Origin: Bryobacterales bacterium
Lineage (GTDB): Bacteria; Acidobacteriota; Terriglobia; Bryobacterales; UBA6623
NCBI GenBank assembly: GCA_028819215.1
Contig: JAPPMG010000100.1
Location: forward strand, 107,008-171,007
Direction: 5' to 3'
Length of the DNA: 64,000 bases
A program made the translations under genes and the position numbers. Positions 57,594 through 64,000 of this stretch are shown here, in pieces (within the stretch, counting starts at the first letter, position 1; each line of letters opens with the position of its first letter). The notes beneath the pieces are model-generated. The model worked only from the letters and a program-made list of their open reading frames with translations, had not been told where the DNA came from and ran no database searches.

Positions 57594-57736
57594 TCTGCCC
57601 GGCCTGCCGCCCTCACGAGTACCGTTCCATCGCAAAGCACTGCCTCAGTTCCCATCATGTGGTCAACTGCAGGGCGGCGGAAGCGATCCATGGCCGCGAT
57701 CCTCAGCGGCGGTCAATGCTGCATTCTATTCCTTGA
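57594..57736 (+). repeat. Zinc-finger-coding repeat, longest copy B
   Basis: Reads CPACRPHEYRSIAKHCLSSH, then HVVNCRAAEAIHGRDPQ and stops at 57734-57736. The Cys/His spacing suggests a C2H2-like zinc finger. The frame is open further upstream, but there is no clear start, so I treat it as a relic. Its first half recurs at 58643-58705 and its second half at 56610-56680. Confidence 0.55.
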
Positions 57737-57777
57737 TCCTTATCCTCGATAACGAGTTTGTGCTAACCGGGAAAGAC

Positions 57778-58196
57778 CTACACCTCCCACGGATCGACGG
57801 TCTTTAGTCCGACTGCCTCGAACGGAGACGTGTCCCGAGTTGCCACCATCATTCCGTTGGCTGCGGCGATCGCCGCAATGCAGCCATCGGATGCTGATAC
57901 TGCCCGCCCAGCAGACCGAGCCTTGGCCATCAGGTCCGCGTACGCTTGCGAAGCTGCCGGATCGAAAGCCAAGAGCCTACCTGCGAACATCGGCAGGATC
58001 CGTCGCTCCACACCCTCGTGAAGGCGCCTGCGGCGGCGGCCGACCGGCAACGACTGGACGCCGAAACGCAACTCTGCGACAGCGATTGCGGACAGATACA
58101 GCGTCTCTAGTGACTGAGAGTCAAACCACTCGGCGACCTGCGGATCCGGAACCCCGCGTAACGGTTCGAAATTACGTTGGTATCTATCAGAATCAT
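57778..58196 (-). pseudogene. FitB/VapC-like PIN-domain toxin, frameshifted
   Basis: An ATG at 58196 overlaps the antitoxin stop (ATGA) and reads MILIDTNVIS, the PIN-domain start with catalytic Asp5. A one-base deletion near 58167 then shifts the frame. The rest, EPLRGVPDPQVAEWFDSQ through LFAGR-like MFAGRLLAFDPAASQAYADL and SASDGCIAAIAAANGM to VDPWEV, is intact in the next frame. The catalytic acids are otherwise kept, so the loss may be recent. Correct translation would give a ~140-residue ribonuclease toxin. Confidence 0.85.
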
Positions 58197-58444
58197 TCGA
58201 GATCGAGCGGTTGGGCCGGAGCCGTGTCGCGTTGACTGAAGGCTGCGAACTCTTCATCCGATAACGCTGCGCGCCTGCCGATGGCGGTCAGCAGTGACCC
58301 CAGTCCGACCCGCCCTTCCGGGAGGACCGTTTCTTGCAATATGGCGCGCACCTCGGCTTCCGTGCTGCGGCCGCGCCGGGCCGCGCGCACGCGCAAGGCA
58401 CGATGCACCTCGTCGGGTAGGTTGCGTACAGTCAGCATGGCCAT
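58193..58444 (-). CDS. FitA/VapB-like antitoxin
   Basis: 83 residues starting at an ATG at 58444 (MAMLTVRNLPDEVHRALRVR). The ribbon-helix-helix N-terminus matches FitA-type antitoxins, and the C-terminal SDEEFAAFSQRDTAPAQP would wrap the toxin. Its stop codon overlaps the toxin start. The antitoxin seems intact although the toxin gene is frameshifted. A TTG at 58450 is an alternative start. Confidence 0.85.
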   Translation of the reverse strand: MAMLTVRNLPDEVHRALRVRAARRGRSTEAEVRAILQETVLPEGRVGLGSLLTAIGRRAALSDEEFAAFSQRDTAPAQPLDLE

Positions 58445-58867
58445 AGTCAATCACCTATCGCGCATTCGTTGCATTCATTATTCTCCAATGCAGGCGAACG
58501 GGCGATCCGACTCTGCGGTTTCCGATCCAAGGCCGGTTCTTGGAGCTAGCTTGACCAGATCAATCTGCGACTCGCGACCGCACGCGCGTAGCGAAGCTGT
58601 CTGAGCCAGCGGCGTTGACGCCCCAAGAACGGAGCGTTAGCTCGTTTGCGGCCTGCAGACCTCACGAGCGCTATTCCCTGGCAAAGTACTGCAACAGTTC
58701 CCATCGATTCCGCATCTTGAAACGCAGAACTCGCTGATGCTTGCCCTCGCGCCGCGAGCCTGCGGTCGAATCAGACGGAGTGAGTCTTCAAGAGCGCAAC
58801 ACACCGGCCTGGATCACCATCACAGCCAGCCCCACGCCCGATCCGATCGCGGACTGCTTTACGCTGG
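58445..58867. other. Intergenic region upstream of fitA and fumC
   Basis: About 420 bases with no complete gene. It contains partial zinc-finger repeat copy C and probably the divergent promoters of the antitoxin and fumC. No clear -10/-35 pair is visible. Confidence 0.45.
58643..58705 (+). repeat. Zinc-finger-coding repeat, partial copy C
   Basis: One frame reads ACRPHERYSLAKYCNSSHRF, matching the first half of copy B (ACRPHEYRSIAKHCLSSHHV). The Cys/His positions are conserved. The second half is missing. Confidence 0.55.
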
Positions 58868-60265
58868 ATGTTTATGGCGGACGACAAGGACTATCGCATT
58901 GAAATCGATTCGATGGGGGAGGTGCGCGTGCCGCGCGCTGCCCTCTACAAGGCGCAGACTCAGCGCGCGGTAGAGAATTTTCCCATCAGCGGGACACGCT
59001 TTTCGCGGACGTTCATCCGCGCTTTGGGCCTGGTCAAGTCTGCCGCCGCAGCGGTGAACTGCGACTTGGACCTCATGTCTGCGGATATGGCGCAAGCGAT
59101 CCAGGCGGCCGCGGCCGAAGTGGCGGCCGGCGAGCACGATGACCAGTTTCCGATCGATATCTTCCAGACCGGCTCGGGCACGTCGACCAACATGAACGCC
59201 AACGAGGTCATTGCCACTCTGGCTAGCGCCAAGCTGGGCCAGCCCGTGCATCCGAACGATCACGTCAACATGGGGCAGTCAAGCAATGACGTGATTCCAA
59301 CGGCCATCCACGTCGCGGCGTACTTGGAGACCTCAGAGGTGACGCTCCCGGGCATGACCCAGCTTTGCTCGGCCCTTACAGCCAAGGCTGAGTCTCTGGA
59401 CGACGTGGTCAAGATGGGCCGAACTCATCTGATGGATGCGCTGCCGATTCGACTCAGCCAAGAGTTGGGGGGCTGGTCCGAGCAGATCGCACAAGGCCAG
59501 CAGAGGGTGCGCGCGGCGCTTTCGCGGATTTCGCCGCTCGCCCTCGGGGGCACTGCGGTTGGCACGGGAGTGAACGCCCACCCGGAATTCGGCCCGAGGG
59601 TAGCGAAAAGACTATCGGCTCAGACTGGCCTTCCGTTCATCTCCAGCCGCAACTACTTCGTTAGCCTCTCCAGCCAGGACGCGGCGGTAGAACTGAGCGG
59701 ACAGTTCAAGACGGTGGCGGTCTCTCTGCTCAAGATCGCCAATGACCTGCGCTGGATGAACAGCGGCCCGATCGCGGGCATCGCCGACATCGCCCTGCCG
59801 TCCCTGCAGCCGGGCTCTAGCATCATGCCCGGCAAGGTGAACCCCGTGATACCAGAGGCTGTCGCCATGGTCTGCGCCCAGGTCATCGGCAACGATGCCA
59901 CGATCACCGTGGCCGGTCAGTCCGGGAACTTTCAGCTCAACGTCATGCTGCCAGTGGTTGCCCACAATCTGCTTGAGAGCGCTCGGCTGTTGGGCAATGC
60001 CTCCGCTGTGCTGGCAGAGAGGGCTATCGAGGGCTTCGTTGCAAACGAAGGCCGGTCCAGAGAGCTGGCGGAGCGCAATCCGATCTTGGTGACCGCGCTC
60101 AACCCCGTGATCGGTTACGAGAAGGGGGCGGCAGTGGCCAAGCGGGCATATGCCGAAGGCCGGCGCGTCAAGGAAGTGGCGGCAGAGGACACCGACCTTA
60201 GCCCTGAGGATCTCGAGCGGCTCTTAGACCCGCGAGCCATGACCGAGGGCGGGATTGCCGAGTAG
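58868..60265 (+). CDS. fumC: Class II fumarate hydratase
   Basis: TCA-cycle enzyme that interconverts fumarate and malate without an iron-sulfur cluster. The 465 residues are typical. Motifs: TGSGTSTNMNANEV at about 98-111, VNMGQSSNDVIPTAIH, GRTHLMDALPIRLSQE (the catalytic-region His) and the signature GSSIMPGKVNPVIPEA. The start is an ATG at 58868 or the second ATG at 58874; the N-terminal segment RIEIDSMGEVRVPRAALY is as expected. It is monocistronic here and converges on the lipid A gene. Confidence 0.97.
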   Translation: MFMADDKDYRIEIDSMGEVRVPRAALYKAQTQRAVENFPISGTRFSRTFIRALGLVKSAAAAVNCDLDLMSADMAQAIQAAAAEVAAGEHDDQFPIDIFQTGSGTSTNMNANEVIATLASAKLGQPVHPNDHVNMGQSSNDVIPTAIHVAAYLETSEVTLPGMTQLCSALTAKAESLDDVVKMGRTHLMDALPIRLSQELGGWSEQIAQGQQRVRAALSRISPLALGGTAVGTGVNAHPEFGPRVAKRLSAQTGLPFISSRNYFVSLSSQDAAVELSGQFKTVAVSLLKIANDLRWMNSGPIAGIADIALPSLQPGSSIMPGKVNPVIPEAVAMVCAQVIGNDATITVAGQSGNFQLNVMLPVVAHNLLESARLLGNASAVLAERAIEGFVANEGRSRELAERNPILVTALNPVIGYEKGAAVAKRAYAEGRRVKEVAAEDTDLSPEDLERLLDPRAMTEGGIAE

Positions 60266-60286
60266 GGCCGCTGCTCGCGTCGCATG

Positions 60287-62641
60287 TCAGGCCTTGCGCA
60301 GCGCGAGGACCTCGTCCAGCAATTCTTCTTCGTCATCGACCTCCAGATCGATGCGCAGCGCGTGAGTCGGAATCGGCAGAGTGGCCCCTCCTAGGTTCAT
60401 GACGTCTTTGGACGTGGTGAGCAAGCCCTCGGCTCCGGCGGCATCAGCGGATCGCGCCAGTTCCTCCAAGTCGCGGTGCGAATAGCGGTGATGGTCTCTG
60501 TACGCCCGTTCCAGCACTATGTCGTATCCCAGGTCCCGACCTTGCCGAAAGAACGCCGGAGCGTTCCCGATCCCGCAGAAGCATGCGACACGCTTGCCAA
60601 TCAGGCCGTCGACCTGATGGACTCTTCCACTTCCCACTTCGACCAAGTCCTTGACCACGGTGCGGGAGCGGAAGATCTTCGCGCCGGGGTTGGCGTCGTG
60701 GATGGCTTCGTATAGGGCCGTGTACTCGTGCCGGGCATTGCTGCGAGTAATGATCACGATGTCCGCATCGCGGAGGCTGGACACAGGCTCGCGCAGACGT
60801 CCCAAGGGCAGTGTGTGGCCATTGCCGAACGGCCGTCGGCTGTCGAGCAGCACAATATTGAGCGACCGCTGCAGCTGCATGTGCTGGAAGCCGTCGTCGA
60901 GTATCAGATACTCGGAGTCCGCCCGATCCTCAACCATGCGGCCCGCTGCGTATCGATCGGCGCCCACGGCGACCAAGGTGCTGGGTGCACTCCCGGTGAA
61001 CTGACCGGCCAGCATCGCCGGCTCGTCGCCGCACAGGGATGGATCGGCTGCCTCGCCGGCGCGCACGAGCAGTGTCCTGTGGCTTTCTTCGCGCCCGTAG
61101 CCCCGCGTCAGCACGGCAGCGGGGAATCCCCGCTCAGCCAGTCTCTCTACCAGCCATGCCACCATGGGCGTCTTGCCCGTGCCGCCCGCTGTCAAGTTGC
61201 CGACTGACACGGTAGGAAGCGCAAGCCGCCGGGCCGTGAGCAGTCCTCGGCCGTAGGCCCAGCGGCGAACTCTTGCGGCGGCGGCCCACGCCGCCGAGGG
61301 CAGCGCCAGCCCAACACGTGCGATGAGGGATGGCGCGTGAGTCGGCAGAGCGCTGTGGTACAGGCGGATCGCCTCGGCAGCCGTGCGGTCCGAGGCACCG
61401 CGCTGCCGTTCCGACAGCTCCTTGCCTGCGGCGCCGATCCTTAGACGCCGGGACGGATCGGTCGCCAGGCTCAGAACGGTCTTGCGCAAGTCTTCCGCGT
61501 TTTGCACTTGGACCAAGCCTCCAACGCGCAACAGTTCCGATGTGATGTCTCGGAAATTCTGCATGTACGGGCCGACGATGACGGCTTTTTCGTGGATGAC
61601 CGCCTCGAGTACGTTATGGCCGCCCCAGCCGTTTAGCGAGCCGCCGACGAAGACCAGGTCGGCCCTCTCATATAGCGCCGCCAGTTCCCCCAAGCTGTCC
61701 AGCACGAGCACCGCTGCGTCGTGCGAGATCGGAACTGAGTCTAGACGGGAGCGCCGGTATACGGGTCGGCCGGCCGCTTGCAGTGCTGCTGCGGCCTCGT
61801 TGAAACGATGAGGGTGCCTCGGTGCGACGACGGCGAGCAAGTCAGGCGCAGCCTCTGCCAGCGCTCGAAGCGTCGGCACGAGCATCTCTTCCTCGCCCTC
61901 GCGGGTGCTTCCCGCGATGAACAGCAGTCGTCGATTGGACTGGCTGAGCGCCGACTCAAGGTCAGCCGGCAGTTCGCTTCGGCCCGTGGCAATGTCTATG
62001 TCGTACTTGAGGTTACCGCCGACGCGAGTGGTCGAAGGCGCAGCTCCGGCCGCAAGGAACCTTGCCCGATCCGTCTCTGATTGCGCCAGTATCAAACGGG
62101 CGCAGCGCAAAACCGGTCCGAACAACACGCGCGACCTTCGGTATCTTGGTGCAGCCCGGTCGGAGATTCGGCCGTTGACGATCACAGCCGGGACACCCAG
62201 GCTGTTGGCTTGAAAGAAGTAGTTCGGCCATAGCTCCGTCTCGGTTACCAAGAGCAGGCGCGGTTGGAGTTTGCGGAACACTCGCGACACGCACCACGGC
62301 AGATCAAGGGGGGCGCGGAAGACGAAGTCCACGAGTCCTGCGAGCTGGGTCTCGGCCAGCTCGCGGCCTGTGGCGGTGCCGGTGCTGACCACGATGGGAA
62401 CGGTCGGCTGGGCCTCGCGCAGACGCTGCAAGAGCGGCAGAGACGACTGCACTTCGCCGACCGATACGGCATGAAACCAAATCGGATCGTCGTCGGTCGT
62501 ACTAGTCTGGAGAGGCAGGAAGCCGAGGGCTTCGCCGAGACTGCTCCAGCTGTGCCCCTTGGCTAGGCTGCGCACGATCCAGTAGGGAAACGCGAGCGGC
62601 GTTACGAGCGTAATCAGCAGGTTGTATAGAAGGCGGATCAA
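60287..62641 (-). CDS. Fused Kdo transferase (WaaA) and lipid A 4'-kinase (LpxK)
   Basis: A 784-residue fusion of two consecutive lipid A/LPS enzymes. Residues about 1-425 are WaaA, which adds Kdo to lipid IVA: membrane anchor at the N-terminus, WFHAVSVGEVQSSLPLL, TETELWPNYF and FVGGSLNGWGGHNVLEA. From about 435 on is LpxK: SVGNLTAGGTGKTPMVAWL (Walker A), ILDDGFQHMQLQRSLN and LPLGRLREP. Normally these are separate genes. Both substrates are at the inner-membrane cytoplasmic face, so the fusion could channel them. The presence of this enzyme shows a lipid A-containing outer membrane. Confidence 0.93.
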   Translation of the reverse strand: MIRLLYNLLITLVTPLAFPYWIVRSLAKGHSWSSLGEALGFLPLQTSTTDDDPIWFHAVSVGEVQSSLPLLQRLREAQPTVPIVVSTGTATGRELAETQLAGLVDFVFRAPLDLPWCVSRVFRKLQPRLLLVTETELWPNYFFQANSLGVPAVIVNGRISDRAAPRYRRSRVLFGPVLRCARLILAQSETDRARFLAAGAAPSTTRVGGNLKYDIDIATGRSELPADLESALSQSNRRLLFIAGSTREGEEEMLVPTLRALAEAAPDLLAVVAPRHPHRFNEAAAALQAAGRPVYRRSRLDSVPISHDAAVLVLDSLGELAALYERADLVFVGGSLNGWGGHNVLEAVIHEKAVIVGPYMQNFRDITSELLRVGGLVQVQNAEDLRKTVLSLATDPSRRLRIGAAGKELSERQRGASDRTAAEAIRLYHSALPTHAPSLIARVGLALPSAAWAAAARVRRWAYGRGLLTARRLALPTVSVGNLTAGGTGKTPMVAWLVERLAERGFPAAVLTRGYGREESHRTLLVRAGEAADPSLCGDEPAMLAGQFTGSAPSTLVAVGADRYAAGRMVEDRADSEYLILDDGFQHMQLQRSLNIVLLDSRRPFGNGHTLPLGRLREPVSSLRDADIVIITRSNARHEYTALYEAIHDANPGAKIFRSRTVVKDLVEVGSGRVHQVDGLIGKRVACFCGIGNAPAFFRQGRDLGYDIVLERAYRDHHRYSHRDLEELARSADAAGAEGLLTTSKDVMNLGGATLPIPTHALRIDLEVDDEEELLDEVLALRKA

Positions 62642-62655
62642 GCGGCAGCAGACAG

Positions 62656-63294
62656 ATGGGTATTATGGCAGCAAGCATGCGACGCACATTGACTGCAATG
62701 GTGGCTCTCGTGGGTATCACTCTGGGCTCGGCAGTGGCCGCGGGCGAGTTTCGCGCCAAGACGGCTGACAAGTATTCGGCCAGGCAAAAGCAAGGTGATC
62801 TCATCGTCGCCGTCAAGCCGTTCGTCTCGAGCAAAGACCAGCAGAGCGCGTTCGGCAAGGTGCGCCCGTACCAGCACGGGATCATGCCCATGCTCGTCGT
62901 GCTATCCAACACGGGAACCAATATCTACTCGTTGGAGAACATGCAGGTGCGCTTCATCGCCTCCGATCGACAGAGTTTAGACCCCATCAGCGGGGATGAC
63001 CTCGCGAGCTTCAATCCAGACGGACACCAGCCAACGCGGCGGAACGTTCCGGGGGTGCCCGGCCTTAGCAAGACGCGGGTCAAGAAGGGCCCGCTGAACA
63101 GGCCGCAGATCATCCAGAGTGAGTTCATGGCTCCCATCGTGACTCCCAAGAGCACGGCCAGCGGATTCGTGTACTTCTGGACCGGCACGGAAGCGTCTCT
63201 GGCCGGTGCATCGGCCTATATTTCCGGAATCTACGACATTACCAACGGGCGGGACCTTTTCTACTTCGAGATCCCGCTCAGAAAGGGCAAGTAG
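62656..63294 (+). CDS. Secreted protein of unknown function
   Basis: About 212 residues; the ATG at 62656 is used, though ATGs at 62665 and 62677 are possible, the last giving the cleanest signal peptide (RRTLTAMVALVGITLGSAVAA). The mature protein has a conserved-looking beta-rich domain (DLIVAVKPFVSS, MPMLVVLSNTGTNIYSLEN, ASGFVYFWTGTEASLAGA). I do not recognise it. Divergent from the waaA-lpxK fusion, with only 14 bases between the starts. Confidence 0.65.
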   Translation: MGIMAASMRRTLTAMVALVGITLGSAVAAGEFRAKTADKYSARQKQGDLIVAVKPFVSSKDQQSAFGKVRPYQHGIMPMLVVLSNTGTNIYSLENMQVRFIASDRQSLDPISGDDLASFNPDGHQPTRRNVPGVPGLSKTRVKKGPLNRPQIIQSEFMAPIVTPKSTASGFVYFWTGTEASLAGASAYISGIYDITNGRDLFYFEIPLRKGK

Positions 63295-63483
63295 CAGCGC
63301 TTGCACTTGGGCGCCGCCGGAGTTCAGGGCCCGCCTCTCAAGCCAGTCCGAATGTTGCCTCGCGGCCGGGTGCCCGATGCATCCGGACCCTTCGCCTGTC
63401 GAGTAGGGCATCTGAGCAATCCTGCCAGCGTCCGATCGTCGAGGTAGTGCTTGTCGAGCATGACTGCTCCCCGCCAGCTCAAA

Positions 63484-64000
63484 CTAGCCCGACACAGCCT
63501 TGAGTCCGACGCATACGATCGCCGCGATGCTGGCCCAGAGCAATACGTCGTAGGCGCGGGATGGGCGGAGGGCCTGCGGCAGGCGCCGGTAGCGGAATTG
63601 CTGGGCCGCGAAGACCACTTGCAGCAGAAGCACGGCCAAGGCGATACCGCCTAGGCTCACCATGAACAGCGGGGCGCGAACATACAGGAACAGGACCGTC
63701 CAGATCAGCGGGAGAGCCCACGCCAGTGCGCCGATCCACCGCCTTCGCGACTCAGGGCTTGCGTATTCGAGCAGGCCGAACTGTGCGAACGCATCCGTGA
63801 ACATGCGGGTGCTGGAGGCGCATGCCACGAAGAGCGTGGAGTACAGGGCCGTCACGGAGCCGGTCAGAAACAGACCCATCGCGCCAGGTCCGAGTGTCTC
63901 GGTATAGATGCCAGACAGCGCTTCGATGATGCCGGGCCCCTCCGGTACAGGGCTATTTTTTTGTTCGTCGCTAGCCGCTGCGATCATCGGTTTCCCTCTG
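63484..64000 (-). CDS. Nramp-family metal transporter, 3' part (cut by window end)
   Basis: The C-terminal part of an integral membrane protein, reading onward from the right edge of the window. The visible ~170 residues have five membrane helices and the conserved FVACASSTRMFTDAF segment of divalent-metal (Nramp-like) transporters of the Planctomycete/Acidobacterial type. No start is visible; the frame is open to the end. These carriers move Mn2+/Fe2+ or other divalent metals with protons. Confidence 0.65.
   Translation of the reverse strand, partial: RGKPMIAAASDEQKNSPVPEGPGIIEALSGIYTETLGPGAMGLFLTGSVTALYSTLFVACASSTRMFTDAFAQFGLLEYASPESRRRWIGALAWALPLIWTVLFLYVRAPLFMVSLGGIALAVLLLQVVFAAQQFRYRRLPQALRPSRAYDVLLWASIAAIVCVGLKAVSG

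Overview
The window (roughly 60-65 % G+C by eye) looks like a chromosomal segment of a Gram-negative bacterium from the Acidobacteriota, probably near the Solibacter/Bryobacter group. This placement is an inference from gene content, not a database result. The pointers are a large Oar-type TonB-dependent receptor with an N-terminal carboxypeptidase-regulatory-like domain, a PSD1 cytochrome plus DUF1501 pair, FG-GAP/UnbV and TPR secreted proteins, a PEGA-tailed Ser/Thr kinase, several Tat- or Sec-exported oxidoreductases, two sulfatases, and a fused WaaA-LpxK lipid A enzyme.

Layout. 0-5 kb: DNA repair and CoA genes (uvrB, coaBC, a 4Fe-4S uracil-DNA glycosylase). 5-10 kb: DUF1501 and PSD1-type cytochrome pair. 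10-11.2 kb: a decayed IS1380-type transposase. 11-24.6 kb: KDG kinase, seven-heme cytochrome, TolB-like propeller, TonB-dependent receptor, TPR/UnbV proteins and a di-heme peroxidase. 24.6-30 kb: a sulfatase, a frameshifted aminoglycoside 3-N-acetyltransferase, a HupE-like membrane protein and a PQQ-type propeller. 30-37 kb: Ser/Thr kinase, uvrA, CPBP protease, mtnA. 37-43 kb: sugar-related genes (Gfo/Idh oxidoreductase, sodium:solute symporter, sugar isomerase, TIM-barrel protein). 43-52 kb: RND pump, an AT-rich MpaB-like oxygenase, a second Gfo/Idh enzyme and a second sulfatase. 52-59 kb: the most unusual part. 59-64 kb: fumC, the waaA-lpxK fusion and the 3' part of an Nramp transporter.

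Three points stand out between 52 and 59 kb. First, a two-subunit TPP-dependent dehydrogenase whose alpha subunit carries a Tat signal with a lipobox is followed by two paralogous mono-heme cytochrome c lipoproteins. This suggests an exported, membrane-anchored 2-oxoacid or acetoin-type dehydrogenase that feeds electrons to cytochromes instead of to E2/E3. Second, a peroxiredoxin gene has an in-frame TGA exactly at the peroxidatic cysteine, followed by a hairpin at the spacing of a bacterial SECIS element, so it is probably a selenoprotein. Third, the surroundings are a toxin-antitoxin graveyard. A VapB antitoxin has a deleted toxin, an intact FitA-like antitoxin has a frameshifted FitB, a further FitB remnant is present, and short zinc-finger-coding repeats are scattered between them.

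Starts were chosen by Shine-Dalgarno sequence, signal peptide or overlap with the neighbour where these were visible. All functions are read from motifs by eye; no database search was run.
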